64,000 nt of DNA from Lumbricus terrestris (Eukaryota > Annelida > Clitellata > Crassiclitellata > Lumbricidae). The notes beneath the pieces are model-generated. The model did not search any database, was not told the origin of the DNA, and saw only the letters and a program-made list of their open reading frames with translations. Shown in pieces: positions 39,257 through 51,200 of this stretch. Where the stretch lies: NCBI GenBank assembly GCA_949752735.1, contig OX457039.1:45326599-45390598 (forward strand), written 5' to 3'. Within the stretch, counting starts at the first letter, position 1. Every line of letters starts with the position of its first letter. The position numbers and the translations under genes are program-made.

Positions 39257-42200
39257 GCTATCATTATAACTATATATATTATCTTCATTCCGGATTGCTG
39301 CTTGCAGCCATTCGAAATCTAATTCTTCAGCAGTCTACTCGTCACGACTGGTTCAGCTGATGTTCTCTTTTTCGTAAGGTGTCAGCATTGGTATCTAGGC
39401 CACTCGGTCTTCTGACAGTTCCAAGACGAGGTGCCCAATGCCTGAGTTACCCATTTGGAGGGCAATTAACTGACAATCTACGCTGGTCACCATTGGCTAC
39501 GGAAGTATTTCCCCCTAGTTTTTGTAGTGGGCAGAGGTCACGGACGACATGAAGTTCACATCCCTGAACAGGGGCGGATCCATGGGGCCATTCCGGCCAT
39601 GGGCCTCCAAGGGGCCAATCCGGCCATGGCCCCATTTAGAAATTTCTTTATTTTTGACCAGCTATTCTGGCTCGGAAAGTTGACGTGCCCCCCCCCCCAT
39701 GAGTAGTTCCGTAGGCCCCTCCCCACGCCCACGAGGTCCGTATACGAGGTCCGTACGACGACTAAAAAAGGTCAACTATTTTTGCGGATAAAATGGTAAA
39801 AAAGGTCATCAACTATTATGGCGGATGAATTGGTATCTTTTTCTTGGGAATTCGGGACAAATGACTAAAAAAAGTCATCAGGTAGATTTTTTGGCGCCCA
39901 AGACGAAAAATTTTCCCTATCCCATGACCGAAAATTTTACCCCCCCCCCCCCCTTCTGAAATTTCTGTATCCGCCCTTGTGGGCCTCCCATCAGAAATGC
40001 GTATGGGACGTGGCCCCACCACCAGGTTTCAACAAGCTTTCGATCAATACAGCGGGAAAAGTAGGATACGGCAAAAAAAACTAACGATTTAGCATTGACT
40101 TTGGAAAAGATGAAATTATTAAAATGACTAAAAAGGTCGTCAGCTATATCGGCAGGAAAATAATTTTGGTATGTTTTCAAGACATTTTGACCAGATGACT
40201 GAAAAAGGTAATCAGATTTTTTGGCCAAAGATCAACGAAACGTTTCCGACCCAAGGTAAAAAAATTTGGCAACCTTTGAAAATTTATGTATCCGCCCTAT
40301 AGAGGGCCTTGCAATGTCCCTGAACCGTTCTAAACAGCGTGCGTTAGTTGGCTGTGCTATCATTTTAACTGTCAAGGCATCGGGCTGTTAATAACCCGCA
40401 CATCTAAACCTGTCCCTGAAACTCCGCCACTGGTTGTTCTCAGCCAGTGCCAGTCCCAAGCCTGGATAAAGGAGGAGGGCGACACTAATCATCTTTGATA
40501 TGGCAGTGTCGTTAAACATGTAACAAGTCAAGACCTGTCCATAAAGCCCTTAAGGCGGGTTTTGTCACTTTCACTGGCAAGGCGACGTCATGTAGAGGAT
40601 GCATGGATCATTTGATTCAATTTATAATAGCAACTCCAGTGGTTGTTTGAAGGTCTTTTTCGTGGAGGTCCCATGTGCGTTGATGGTTCTCAGAGCATTA
40701 AGTGTGGCAGAACAAGAGTAGAGAATCTACTTGACGTGGTCTGCTGTAATTGTTAATTTCTCTCCTATGAGAACTTTCAGAGCCTTAATGGACGTTGCAC
40801 TTGCACGAGAGACTATGGAAATCTATAATGGATGATCAATAGATTGCACTTAATGCCTCGGATAATAATAGACATTTCGCCCGTTTTAGCAGAATCGAAC
40901 CGTGAAAATATTTTCTTTAGACCAGTCGGTTATATACATAGGCCTATGACATTATGTTGAGGCTCATCCTTCGCAGTAGATAAGTATGTCGGCTATATAA
41001 ACATTTATATTATAGCGCCTGACCATAAACTCGCGAAGGTGCTTAACGTTGCTACCCGACAGTTCTGAACAACTGAGACTTAATTGACTTTGAGAATGCT
41101 TCATGAGACACGCGCAACGCTGTATCACGAATTGTTAATGGAAGACTGTTCGCGCGGCGGGGGGACCGCGTCAACGTAAGAGAGCTCTGGACTATCAAGT
41201 CCCACGAGTACGCACACAAGTGCTTAGAGTAGGCCTATTATACTACTTGTAGTGAGTAGTAATGGGAGGGAGCTGCAGCTACCAAGAACAATAGTCGTCC
41301 TATTCCGTTTCAAAATCATAAATAGATACGGTGTTGCCTTCCGGATCGTAACTATTAGCCAATAGGAGTATAATAGAGCCATCATCGATTTCACGGACAA
41401 AACATGCATTAAATTTTTTAACATGCCCATTAGACTCTTAGAGCATTAATTTTTTTATGCCTGTGAAATTCACGAGTAATTTTTGTAGGCCTACTGGAAT
41501 TTACGAATGCAGCAGTCGTCAGCAATTAAATTTTATGCGAAGAGGCTTCACAGTCGAAGTGATAGAGTACGTGCAACTCTTTTTAAATGAATGATGGATG
41601 AGAGTGTTTCTGAATGAAGTGTACTTGTCGACCGTAGCACACCACTCGATCGACTGCAGGGTGTAGGCCTATGTTGGAAAACGCTGAAACAACCCTGTCC
41701 CAATATGCGCGGGTTGTGTGCGTATATGTGCGCGGTATATGCGCAGTGTTTAATCTAGACGTCTCTGGGGGGGGGGGAAATTCCCCCCCAGGATTGACAT
41801 TCCCCCCCCCCCCCCAGAAAAATTTGACGAAATGATATTGGTTTTTAGTTACTGTCTTCATCATTGTTTTACATCAAGTGTTATAATATACCGTGATATT
41901 ATTTATTATTATATGATTATAATGACATTATTTACTACTGTAATATATGATACTATCATGTTAAGATGACACCTTAAAATGCAGCCATTGCAATGTGGAA
42001 ATTCAAAAAGTTTCTAATGGGTCACTGAAAAAGTACAGCTATTTTGTTAAGACGACACCTTAAAATGCTGCCATTGCAATGTGGAAATTCAAAATTTTTC
42101 TAATGGGTCACTGAAAAAGTACAGCTATTTTGCTAAGATGACACCTTAAAATGCTGCCATTGCGATGGGGAAAATTCAAAAAGTTTCTAATTGGTCACTG

Positions 42201-45200
42201 AAAAAGTAGGCCTACAGCTATTAATTTTTTTCAGATGACACCTTAAAATGCTGCCATTGCAATGGGGAAATTCAAAAAGTTTCTAATTGGTCACTGAAAA
42301 CGTACAGCAAAATGCTGCCATTGCAATGGGGAAATTCAAAAAGTTTCTAATTTATCACTGAAAAAGTACAGTTATTTTGTTAAGATGACACCTTAAAATG
42401 CTGCCATTGCAATGGGGAAATTCAAAAAGTTTCTAATTTATCACTGAAAAAGGACAGTTATTTTGTTAAGATGACACCTTAAAATGCTGCCATTGCAATG
42501 GGGAAATTCAAAAAGTTTCTAATTGGTCACTGAAAACGTACAGCAAAATGCTGCCATTGCAATGTGGAAATTCAAAAAGTTTCTAATTTATCACTGAAAA
42601 AGTACAGTTATTTTGTTAAGATGACACCTTAAAATGCTGCCATTGCAATGGGGAAATTCAAAAAGTTTCTAATTTATCACTGAAAAAGTACAGTTATTTT
42701 GTTAAGATGACACCTTAAAATGCTGCCATTGCAATGGGGAGATTCAAAAAGTTTCTAATTTATCACTGAAAAAGGACAGTTATTTTGTTAAGATGACACC
42801 TTAAAATGCTGCCATTGCAATGGGGAAATTCAAAAAGTTTCTGGTGGGGAGGGTCACATCCCCCTCCCCATACCCCTCCCCCTCCCAGTCTCGGCGCTAC
42901 GCGCCTCACGAGCGTCCTTCGGATGCTCAATTGTTTCCCCCCCCAGAAACCTGAATTCCCCCCCCAGAGGACGGGGACTAGATTAAACACTGGTATATGC
43001 GTGTGTGTGTGTGTTTACGTGCGTATGTGTGTGCGTGTGTGTGTAGGTGTGTGTGTGTGTGTGTGTGTGCTTACGTGCGTGTGTGTGTGCTTGTGTGTGT
43101 AGGTGTGTGTGTGCGCGCGCGTGTGTGCAACACTGTGTGTGCAAGTGTGTAAGTGTGTAAGTTTGTGTGTTGGTTGCATTGGACTAAAAGTCAGCGCTCG
43201 TAGGCTTGTTTCTCGTAAGTTCCAAAGTGGGGCAATTCCAGATGATGCTCAGAAAAAAGCAATAGTTCACATAGGCTGGCACCCTTGACTATATAACGAT
43301 TCACAGTTATAGGCCATCGTTTCATCGGTCTATAGATGAAAAGGCAGACGAATCTACAGGGTGCGCCAAAAAAAATCCCCTAGGTTTGTTGCCAATATTT
43401 TTGCCAAAAGTAAGAATTTCGGAATGAAATTTTACAGGCTCATAGACAATTCATATTTACACATGAAGGCCAGATTTCATCAAAATATTTCAAACACAAC
43501 AAAAGTTGTGCCACTTTTAGTGAGGCCACCCACCGTTTTTTGACAATTCAAAAACGCGACACAACAAAACAGTTTTTAAAAACAATCTAAATATTCTGGT
43601 CAAGATCTTGGCCAAAATTAAGAATATTGAAATGAAATTTTACAGGCTTAAAGACAATTCATATCCGCACATGATGGTCAGATTCCATCAAAATATTTCA
43701 AACAGAGCAAAAGTTATACCACTTTTAGGGAGGTCACCCCCCATTTTTTAACGATTCACAAACGAAATGAAACAAAAAAAGTAACAAAAACACGATTTTT
43801 TTCTCATCTCGAATAATTGTCATCAAATAGCCTTGATATTGACAGATGATCATTGTTATTACTATTTAAAGAAGAAACAGGGTACCAGCGTAGCTGCGCG
43901 TTACTGAGAAGTCACTTCACTTGGCAAGATGACAATCAGATTGGTAAATAAGGAATCTGTCAGATTAATCAACAGGTCCATCAAGAACTTTGCAAAGAGA
44001 CTCAACAGAAGTTTTGGCACTGGTGGTGGGCACATTGAACACAAGTTGTGAAGCACTACCAAGTTCATTTGACAACAGTTATTTGAGATGAGACTTAATA
44101 AAATCGTGTGTTTTTAACTTTTTGTTGTGTTTCGTTTTTGAATCGTCAAAAAACGGTGGGTGGCCTCACTAAAAGTGATATAACTTTTGTCCTGTTTGAA
44201 ATATTTTGATGAAATCTGACCACCATGTGCAGATATGACCTGTAAAATTTCATTTCGATATTCTAACTTTTGGCCAAGATATTGGCAAAACACCTAATTT
44301 TCGCTGCGCTTCGTTTTTGAATCGTCAAAAAACGGTGGGTGACCTCACTAAAAGTGATGTAACTTTTGTTCCGTTTGAAATATTTTGATGAAATCTGGCC
44401 ATAATGTGTAAATATGAATTGCCTATAAACATGTAAAATTTCATTTGAAAATTCTTACTTTTGGTCAAAATATTGGCAAAAAACCTAGGGGGGTCTTTTT
44501 TGCGCACCCTGTACATGTAATCGTAATCGTAATCGTAATCTCCAGACTTCTAAAGCGCTACTCGAAAGCCAAGAGTGGGGCACCAGCTTATTCGCGAGCG
44601 CTGCGTTGCGTCAAAATGTAGACCTACTATGCCTACATAATTATATAGGCCTACATAATATGTAGGCCTATATAATTATTACAATTTCCTATATTATAGG
44701 AAATTGTAATAAATTAGACAGGGACAAAGTCACAATGTCAGAGATTGGACACACTGGATTAACCTGCACGAGCTGATTCTATGTTTAAAGTACAGAGGAA
44801 AAGTTACAAGAACGTGATAGATGGATCTCTAACCAATTATGGTGACCCCTGCAACAGCATATGCTTGACCTAGGTCGCCCTTCCACCAACCGCCTGTCTC
44901 CCATCCGGAAACAAAACACGTCTTGACATTTCCGTCCACAGCCAGATCAGCTGTGTTATAGTTGAAGACCGACCGTTGTGTCGCTTGTATTCCTCCTTCT
45001 GATTTAGAAGCAGAACCAAAACGTTATTAAGTAGCACCTTGTCTTCACCGTTAAACAACTTAATTAACCTACTGCTGAGTGCTGACAATGAATCGTAGTG
45101 AGTTTTTAAAAGACCTTCTATTTGCAGCGAGAAAATTAAGACAACATAATATTATAGCCTTCCCATGCTTGGTAAAAGAGTCACATAGGACATCATGATC

Positions 45201-48200
45201 CCGGTATGATGCTAGGCTATAGATTGCCTGAATCATATAAAAAAAATCATTGCGACATAGCTGAGCGTATAAATACAAAGTTGTAACTCTTATTCTGAAA
45301 AGTCGCGCACTTGACGCCACTTCGCCTGCAAGTTTTAACTTTCTTTGACCATTTTATGATGTCACATCCTAAATTTCTACTATATCCTTGTCAAAATTTG
45401 AGAGTGCTAAACGTCCCAAGCACTGGAATCGAAAAAGTTTTCTAAATATATAAGAAAGGATTAGCATGCACTTTTAATCGAGGTCGCAACAATCTTTAGT
45501 TGACAAAAATGGGTGCTCATTCAAAATTAAATAGGCCTACTGCGTCACCAACTTTCTTACGACCTCGTTTAATTCACGAACATATTGTGAACGAATTTAT
45601 CCTTGTCTTAGAATTGATGAAAGTCCATAATCAGGGAATCAAGACAGTAGAGTCCTAGTGCTTCCTGTTCCGGATTAGGACCTTGACCTAATCGCTGATA
45701 AAGACTATAGGCAAGCACTAAAAATTTATCCAATCACTATATCTAGGCCCACACTAGTTTTGCCAACGCAACGCTTATGCTTAACCTGGTGCTTGAAAAT
45801 CATCGTTCTCAGATTTCTTTTAAATGTCTTTACATTATTCGCTTCTCAAAATATTTTGCACTTCAACCCAGCTCATTGCTCGTCTTTTAAGTGGCCAGGT
45901 TCCCAGTGGGCCTATACATGTTACCTTAACTGGGTGAGACGATATCACAAAACTGTAATCTATAGGTAGTTCGTGCCGAACCCAAAAACATGCTCCCTGC
46001 AAATCAGACAGGCTTTAGGTCTAGGAAAACAAATTCCACTGATCGAGTTCTTCTTGCTTTACCCACTTTCTGATGCATGTAGACCTATAGCGCCATGCCT
46101 CTCAGAGCCAGTTTTTTTTATGTTAGTGCGGCATTTGATACGGTTGACCACGACATTCTCATCCGCTTAGTTTCCTTTCTTTGGCATTTCTGTTATGCCA
46201 CTTGACTGGCTTAGTTCTTTTTGAATGGGCGTATTCCTATGCTGTCTTTCGGTCCACAAGGTCTCAATGGGTCGCCACAGTGCCACTCCTTTTGGTCAAC
46301 CGCAGGGTTCTGTTTTCGTCCTTTGCTGTACATTTTATGCACTGCTGATATTGCTACTGTTTTGGCCTCCTGTGGTATTTTGAGCATAGAGCCGACGATA
46401 TTCAGACATTATTATCTGCACAGTCCAGCATTCAATGCTCTGACCACAGTAGCCACAACACTGCGCACTTTGGAGGCGCTTGCAATTTGATATCGTCCAA
46501 TTGTCTGTGCTTCAGCGCTTCCAAACGCAATTTTTGCCTATAATATAATGGTTGTCTAAAGGGCCCCAGCTGAGAAATATATTGCACAATAGGATTTGAG
46601 CAAATATTAATTTAAAGCAATAACTGTACAGTGTGGCTCAATAAAAAATGTCCCACCAGCAAAAATGCAATTTCTGCGCAACCAATCGAGATTATTCTAT
46701 GAAAATAGCATCATTTATAGAGGAATGATTTTTCAACAATCACTGAAAATCTCAATAACAAATAGGCATTACATCAAAAGTTACAGCCGTGTAAAAACAT
46801 GTTTTCATATTTCAAATTTCCGCTAAATCACGTTCCATGGCAATACAGGTGATTTCTTTAGGTTTTTGTGTGCAAATTACAACACTCAAAACGATGATGA
46901 TGTCATACGACCTCACTAGGACCTGCAAAGAAGCTGTTTGTGATGCAAGCTGTTAGTATTTGGTGATATTTTATATATTAAGGTGTCAATTTGTGAATTC
47001 GTTACTAACGTCATGGACAAAGTTTCTGTGGATGATAAAATGGGAACTCGGACGTTGCGTGAACAGAGACTGGGACATCGCGCGTGTTCATAGCAAAAAT
47101 ACCCAGTGAAAAGTACTGTGTAGCCTGAGTACAATGAAAGCTATCTGCAAACGCGTTTATGTAACGGAGGTCAGATATGTCAGAAGAGAGGCAGGAAGTG
47201 GTCGTTTGGTCTCACGGAAAAAGCGCGATGTTCACGAAAGTCGCTTGGTAGTCGAAAGGGTCAAGTTTGCAAAGCACATCATGGCTTCGGCATAAGATCT
47301 GCTTGCGTGTGAGTAGAGGAAATACAATGTAGTAAGCCCTTCCACTTTTCTGGCCCGTCACGTGACTGTATGACGTCATCTGTAATTTAATACTCTCACT
47401 GAAGACCATTGTTTTTGGCCCACTGGGCTATAAATCGTCACGCTTCACTGATCACGCTCTTTGATCCTTTTGATCTTTTGTTCTTTTGTATTATGATGAT
47501 GATGATGATGATGATGATGCTGCAGGGATGCTGAAGGGCTGGGGAAGGGGCTGGGGAAGGGGCTGGGGAAGGGGAAGGGCTTGGGAAGGGCATGCGCGCC
47601 CCTCCTCCCCCCTAACCCTAACCCTAACCCTAACCCTAACCCTCCCCCTCCCCTCCCTCCCCTCCCCCTCTCCCTCCCCCTCCCCATACTCCATGCTTCG
47701 TCAGCGCATTTCGATTGCACAGCATCTGCTTAGTCATTCTCACCATTCAGCATATTTTTATAAATAGAACATAGAATAATATACCGCTGCATGCGCTAAT
47801 AATAACCACAATTTATATGGCGCCACACCACTACAAGGAAGCCTATAAGAAGCGCGCTCTTTTCATTAGCAATCATTACATATTGAATCTTCTAAATAGC
47901 AGCAACAGCAGTTGATATGGGACCTAACACTGGTAAATGCGAAATGGACGTGTGCGGAAACTACAAATGTGAATGTATAATGTGCCAAGACGAAGATGAT
48001 GATGATGCGAGCGCTCACATTGAAGATGAAAAAGCTGTAAAGTATAGTACTATGAAACTTAAAGCGGAGAATGAAAGACTGAAGAAATCTGTTATTTGTA
48101 TAGTCTGTAAGGAAAAGCAAGTGCAGTCATTATCTCTTCCGTGTAGGCATGTGAATATGTGTTTTCCCTGTGCGGACATTGCAACACACTGTCCCTCTTG

Positions 48201-51200
48201 CGGCGAGCGCATTCTTGGAATCGTCAGAATATACCTCGTATAAAAACAGCGGTATGCTTCAAAAGATATTTACTTTTTAAAATGGACCCAACTTGGATGC
48301 ATCCATTCTCTGCTATAATAAGCGGACCCAGTGGTTGTGGAAAAACCAACTTCACTTTACGTTTTATAGATCATTTAGACTATATGGTCAAACCTGCAAT
48401 AGAAAAAATTATATGGTGTTATGGTATATACCAAGAAATCTTCGATAAATACGCCCATGTACAATTTCACGAAGGATTGCCCGACCTGGCTATTTTCGAC
48501 GGCAAGCAAAAGACTCTGCTCATTTTAGACGATCTTATGAGTGAGACGGACGAGAGAGTTACCAAATTATTTACAAAGATTAGTCATCATATGAATGTTT
48601 CTATACTCTACCTGACGCAGAATCTTTTCTACAGCGGAAAGCACTCAAGAACAATCAGTTTGAATGCACATTACTTTGTACTCTTCAAAAATGTTAGAGA
48701 CAGCACGCAGGTTTCAATATTAGCACGACAGATGTTTCCCGGCAAGGCAAACTTCATGATAGAAGCCTTCCAAGATGCTACTATGGCGCCTTTCGGATAT
48801 CTTTTGGTCGATCTGAGGTCGGAAACTGACGAACGTTGTCGCATAAGGTCAAACATTTTCCCAGGCGAGACGCATTATGTCTATGTAAGGAAATGAATAT
48901 AAACGCCTGACTGCGCGACATCTCTCATTCAACCAAAATGTCTGACGCCATTGAGGAGAAGTTTGCGAAACTCAGGCTGCTTAAAGAATCTTCACCTAAA
49001 GTAAGGAAACGAATTTTAAAGGAGTGTAATTCTTCACTGCTTTGCTGCCTTTGCGAGTGTGCGCTCAACATTTTAAAAGGAACTGTACCTTTGAAAGTTG
49101 CTCAGAAGAAAAGACTCGGTCGATTCAAACACAAGCTGAGAAAGCTTGCATCCAAGAAGACACGTGTTAAAATCAAGAAACGCATAGTCCAGACAGGTGG
49201 TTTCATAGGCGCCTTACTAACCCCTGTGCTCTCTTTTCTGGGAACATTGTTGAGTAATAAAATATAATATGGAGCATACGAAGAAAATGGTTCTGGTGGA
49301 GCCTAGGCAGATAGAGAAATGGAAGGAGACAATGCTAGACAAAACATTATCGAAATTGGATACGCAGATGTACGATATTCTGCATAGGAATATTGCAGAT
49401 GATGATAAGGCCAAATTGTATACCAACAGTTTGAGTCGTTACTTGAACATTGACAAACCCAGCATAGTTACAAAATTCGAAACTAAAGAAAAGGGGGCGG
49501 CGGCGGCGGCGGCGGAGGCGGCGGAATCTACCGAATCTACAGACTCTATCGGCAGCAGCAGCAGCAGCATAGAAGCGCAAGTCTTGCAGACAGTTCCAAA
49601 GAAATGGAAAACACAGGCTGCTCAACTTTTAACGCACATGAAGAGCAATCCAGACTTGGCCTGGAATTCTAAAGGCGAACTTATTTTGAAGGATGTAACT
49701 ATTCCGAAAACACACATGGTCGATTTGGTGAACGATCTTATGAGAAAACGCACGACAGCTTCCCCACCCACCGGCTGGCGACTCTTGGCCGACGCTCTTA
49801 AAGACTCAAACATTCCTCGCGAACTTATAGGAAATAAAGAACGTTGGACCTATATTAACGATTCCACGGACGAAACGACAGCAGTTACGCCAAAGAGCAC
49901 TCACGGCAAACAGCAGCTTTCCTCGTTGTCGCCTTCTTCTTCGGCCTGGCTGACTTACTGATGGAATCGTACTTCGACCCCAAAACACCCGGAAGCTTCG
50001 CCGGTGTGAATTCCTTTAAAAAACATTCTGACTTTAAAACTAATGACGTTAAAAATTGGCTGATTAAACAAGATGCGTACACTTTGCATAAACCTGTTAG
50101 GCTGAACTTTAGAAGGCGAAAAACTTTCGCGCCAGGTATTGACAATCTGTGGCAAGCAGACTTGGCGGATCTTTCGGCATTGGCGAAACATAACGATAAA
50201 AATAAATACATTTTAACCTGTATAGATGTCTTGTCTAAATATTCTTGGGCGCTCCCGCTAAAATCAAAGACTGGCGCGGCTCTGGTCGAAGCCTTTTCAT
50301 CCATTCTTTTAGAAAGACAGCCGGCTAATTTGCAAACTGACAAGGGGACAGAATTCCTTAATAAACCCTTTCAATCCATGCTTCGTAAAAATTCTATTCG
50401 ATTTTACACGTCCGAAAATAGTGACATAAAAGCCTCTGTGGTTGAGAGATTCAATAGAACTCTTAAGACTAGGATGTGGAAATACTTTACTTATAATAAT
50501 ACATATAGATATGTAGATATTTTACAAGATCTAGTTCATTCGTACAACAACACTTATCACAGATCTATAGCCATGACACCCAGTCAGGTTTCTAAGGCTA
50601 ACGAAAATATTATTATAAAACGATTGTACGGCCAGAAGAAGCGACCAGCCAATTGGAAATACGAAGTGAACGATAAAGTTAGAATCGCAAAGGCCAGGAT
50701 AGCATTCCAGAAGGGATACTTGCCGAGCTGGTCGATGGAAATCTTTAAGATTGTAACTCGTGTGCCTACCGACCCCGTAACCTACGAGCTTGAAGATTTA
50801 AGTGGTGAAAAAATAAAAGGTAAATTCTACGAATTTGAGCTACAAAGAATTTTAAAGGAGGACGATATTTACACGGTGGAAAAAATTCTGAAAAGTCGTA
50901 AGCGGCGCGGTAAGACGGAATATTTTGTCAAATGGAGAGGCTATGACGACAAGTTCAACTCCTGGACTCAGGATATATTCAAAGTCTAGCAAGAATTTCA
51001 CACAGTCTGTCAGAGCACGCAAACGACAATGTCGCATTTTTATCTTACTCTTCCAAGCAATAGCTCCATGCAGCATTTTCCCGAAAATACTACCGCACAC
51101 TTTACAACGAAGTTGGAAAATGCCATCTCCCTCAAAGGTCGCTGGGAAGTTGCACTTCTGCAAATGCAGTACCCGCACACGTGGTACAACGTGCAAAGTG

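Larger units (their letters stand above)
47312..47742. repeat. Polinton left inverted terminal repeat with telomere-like block
   Basis: From the terminus inward: agtagagg end; GTCACGTGAC and TGACGTCA palindromes; TATA-like box; (ATG)n at about 47493-47519; G-rich tract of ggggctggggaa units; five CCCTAA units (47610-47639); C/T-rich tract; then cttcgtcagcgcatttcgat and cattctca at the inner border. Confidence 0.92.

Noticed and set aside
41959..42843. Regularly spaced repeats reminiscent of a CRISPR array
   Set aside because: The units are contiguous and about 84 bp with no unique spacers, lie inside a transposon with target duplication, and are in animal DNA. It is a minisatellite.
47486..47767. 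ORFs across the left ITR (poly-Asp, Gly/Arg- or Pro/Leu-rich), mirrored at 55872-56236
   Set aside because: They are translations of (ATG)n, G-rich and telomere-type repeats; the same peptides appear in both ITRs.
49961..50989. Integrase as evidence for a retrovirus or LTR retrotransposon
   Set aside because: No reverse transcriptase, protease of pol type, LTR or primer site is present; neighbours are Polinton capsid and packaging genes inside DNA-type ITRs.
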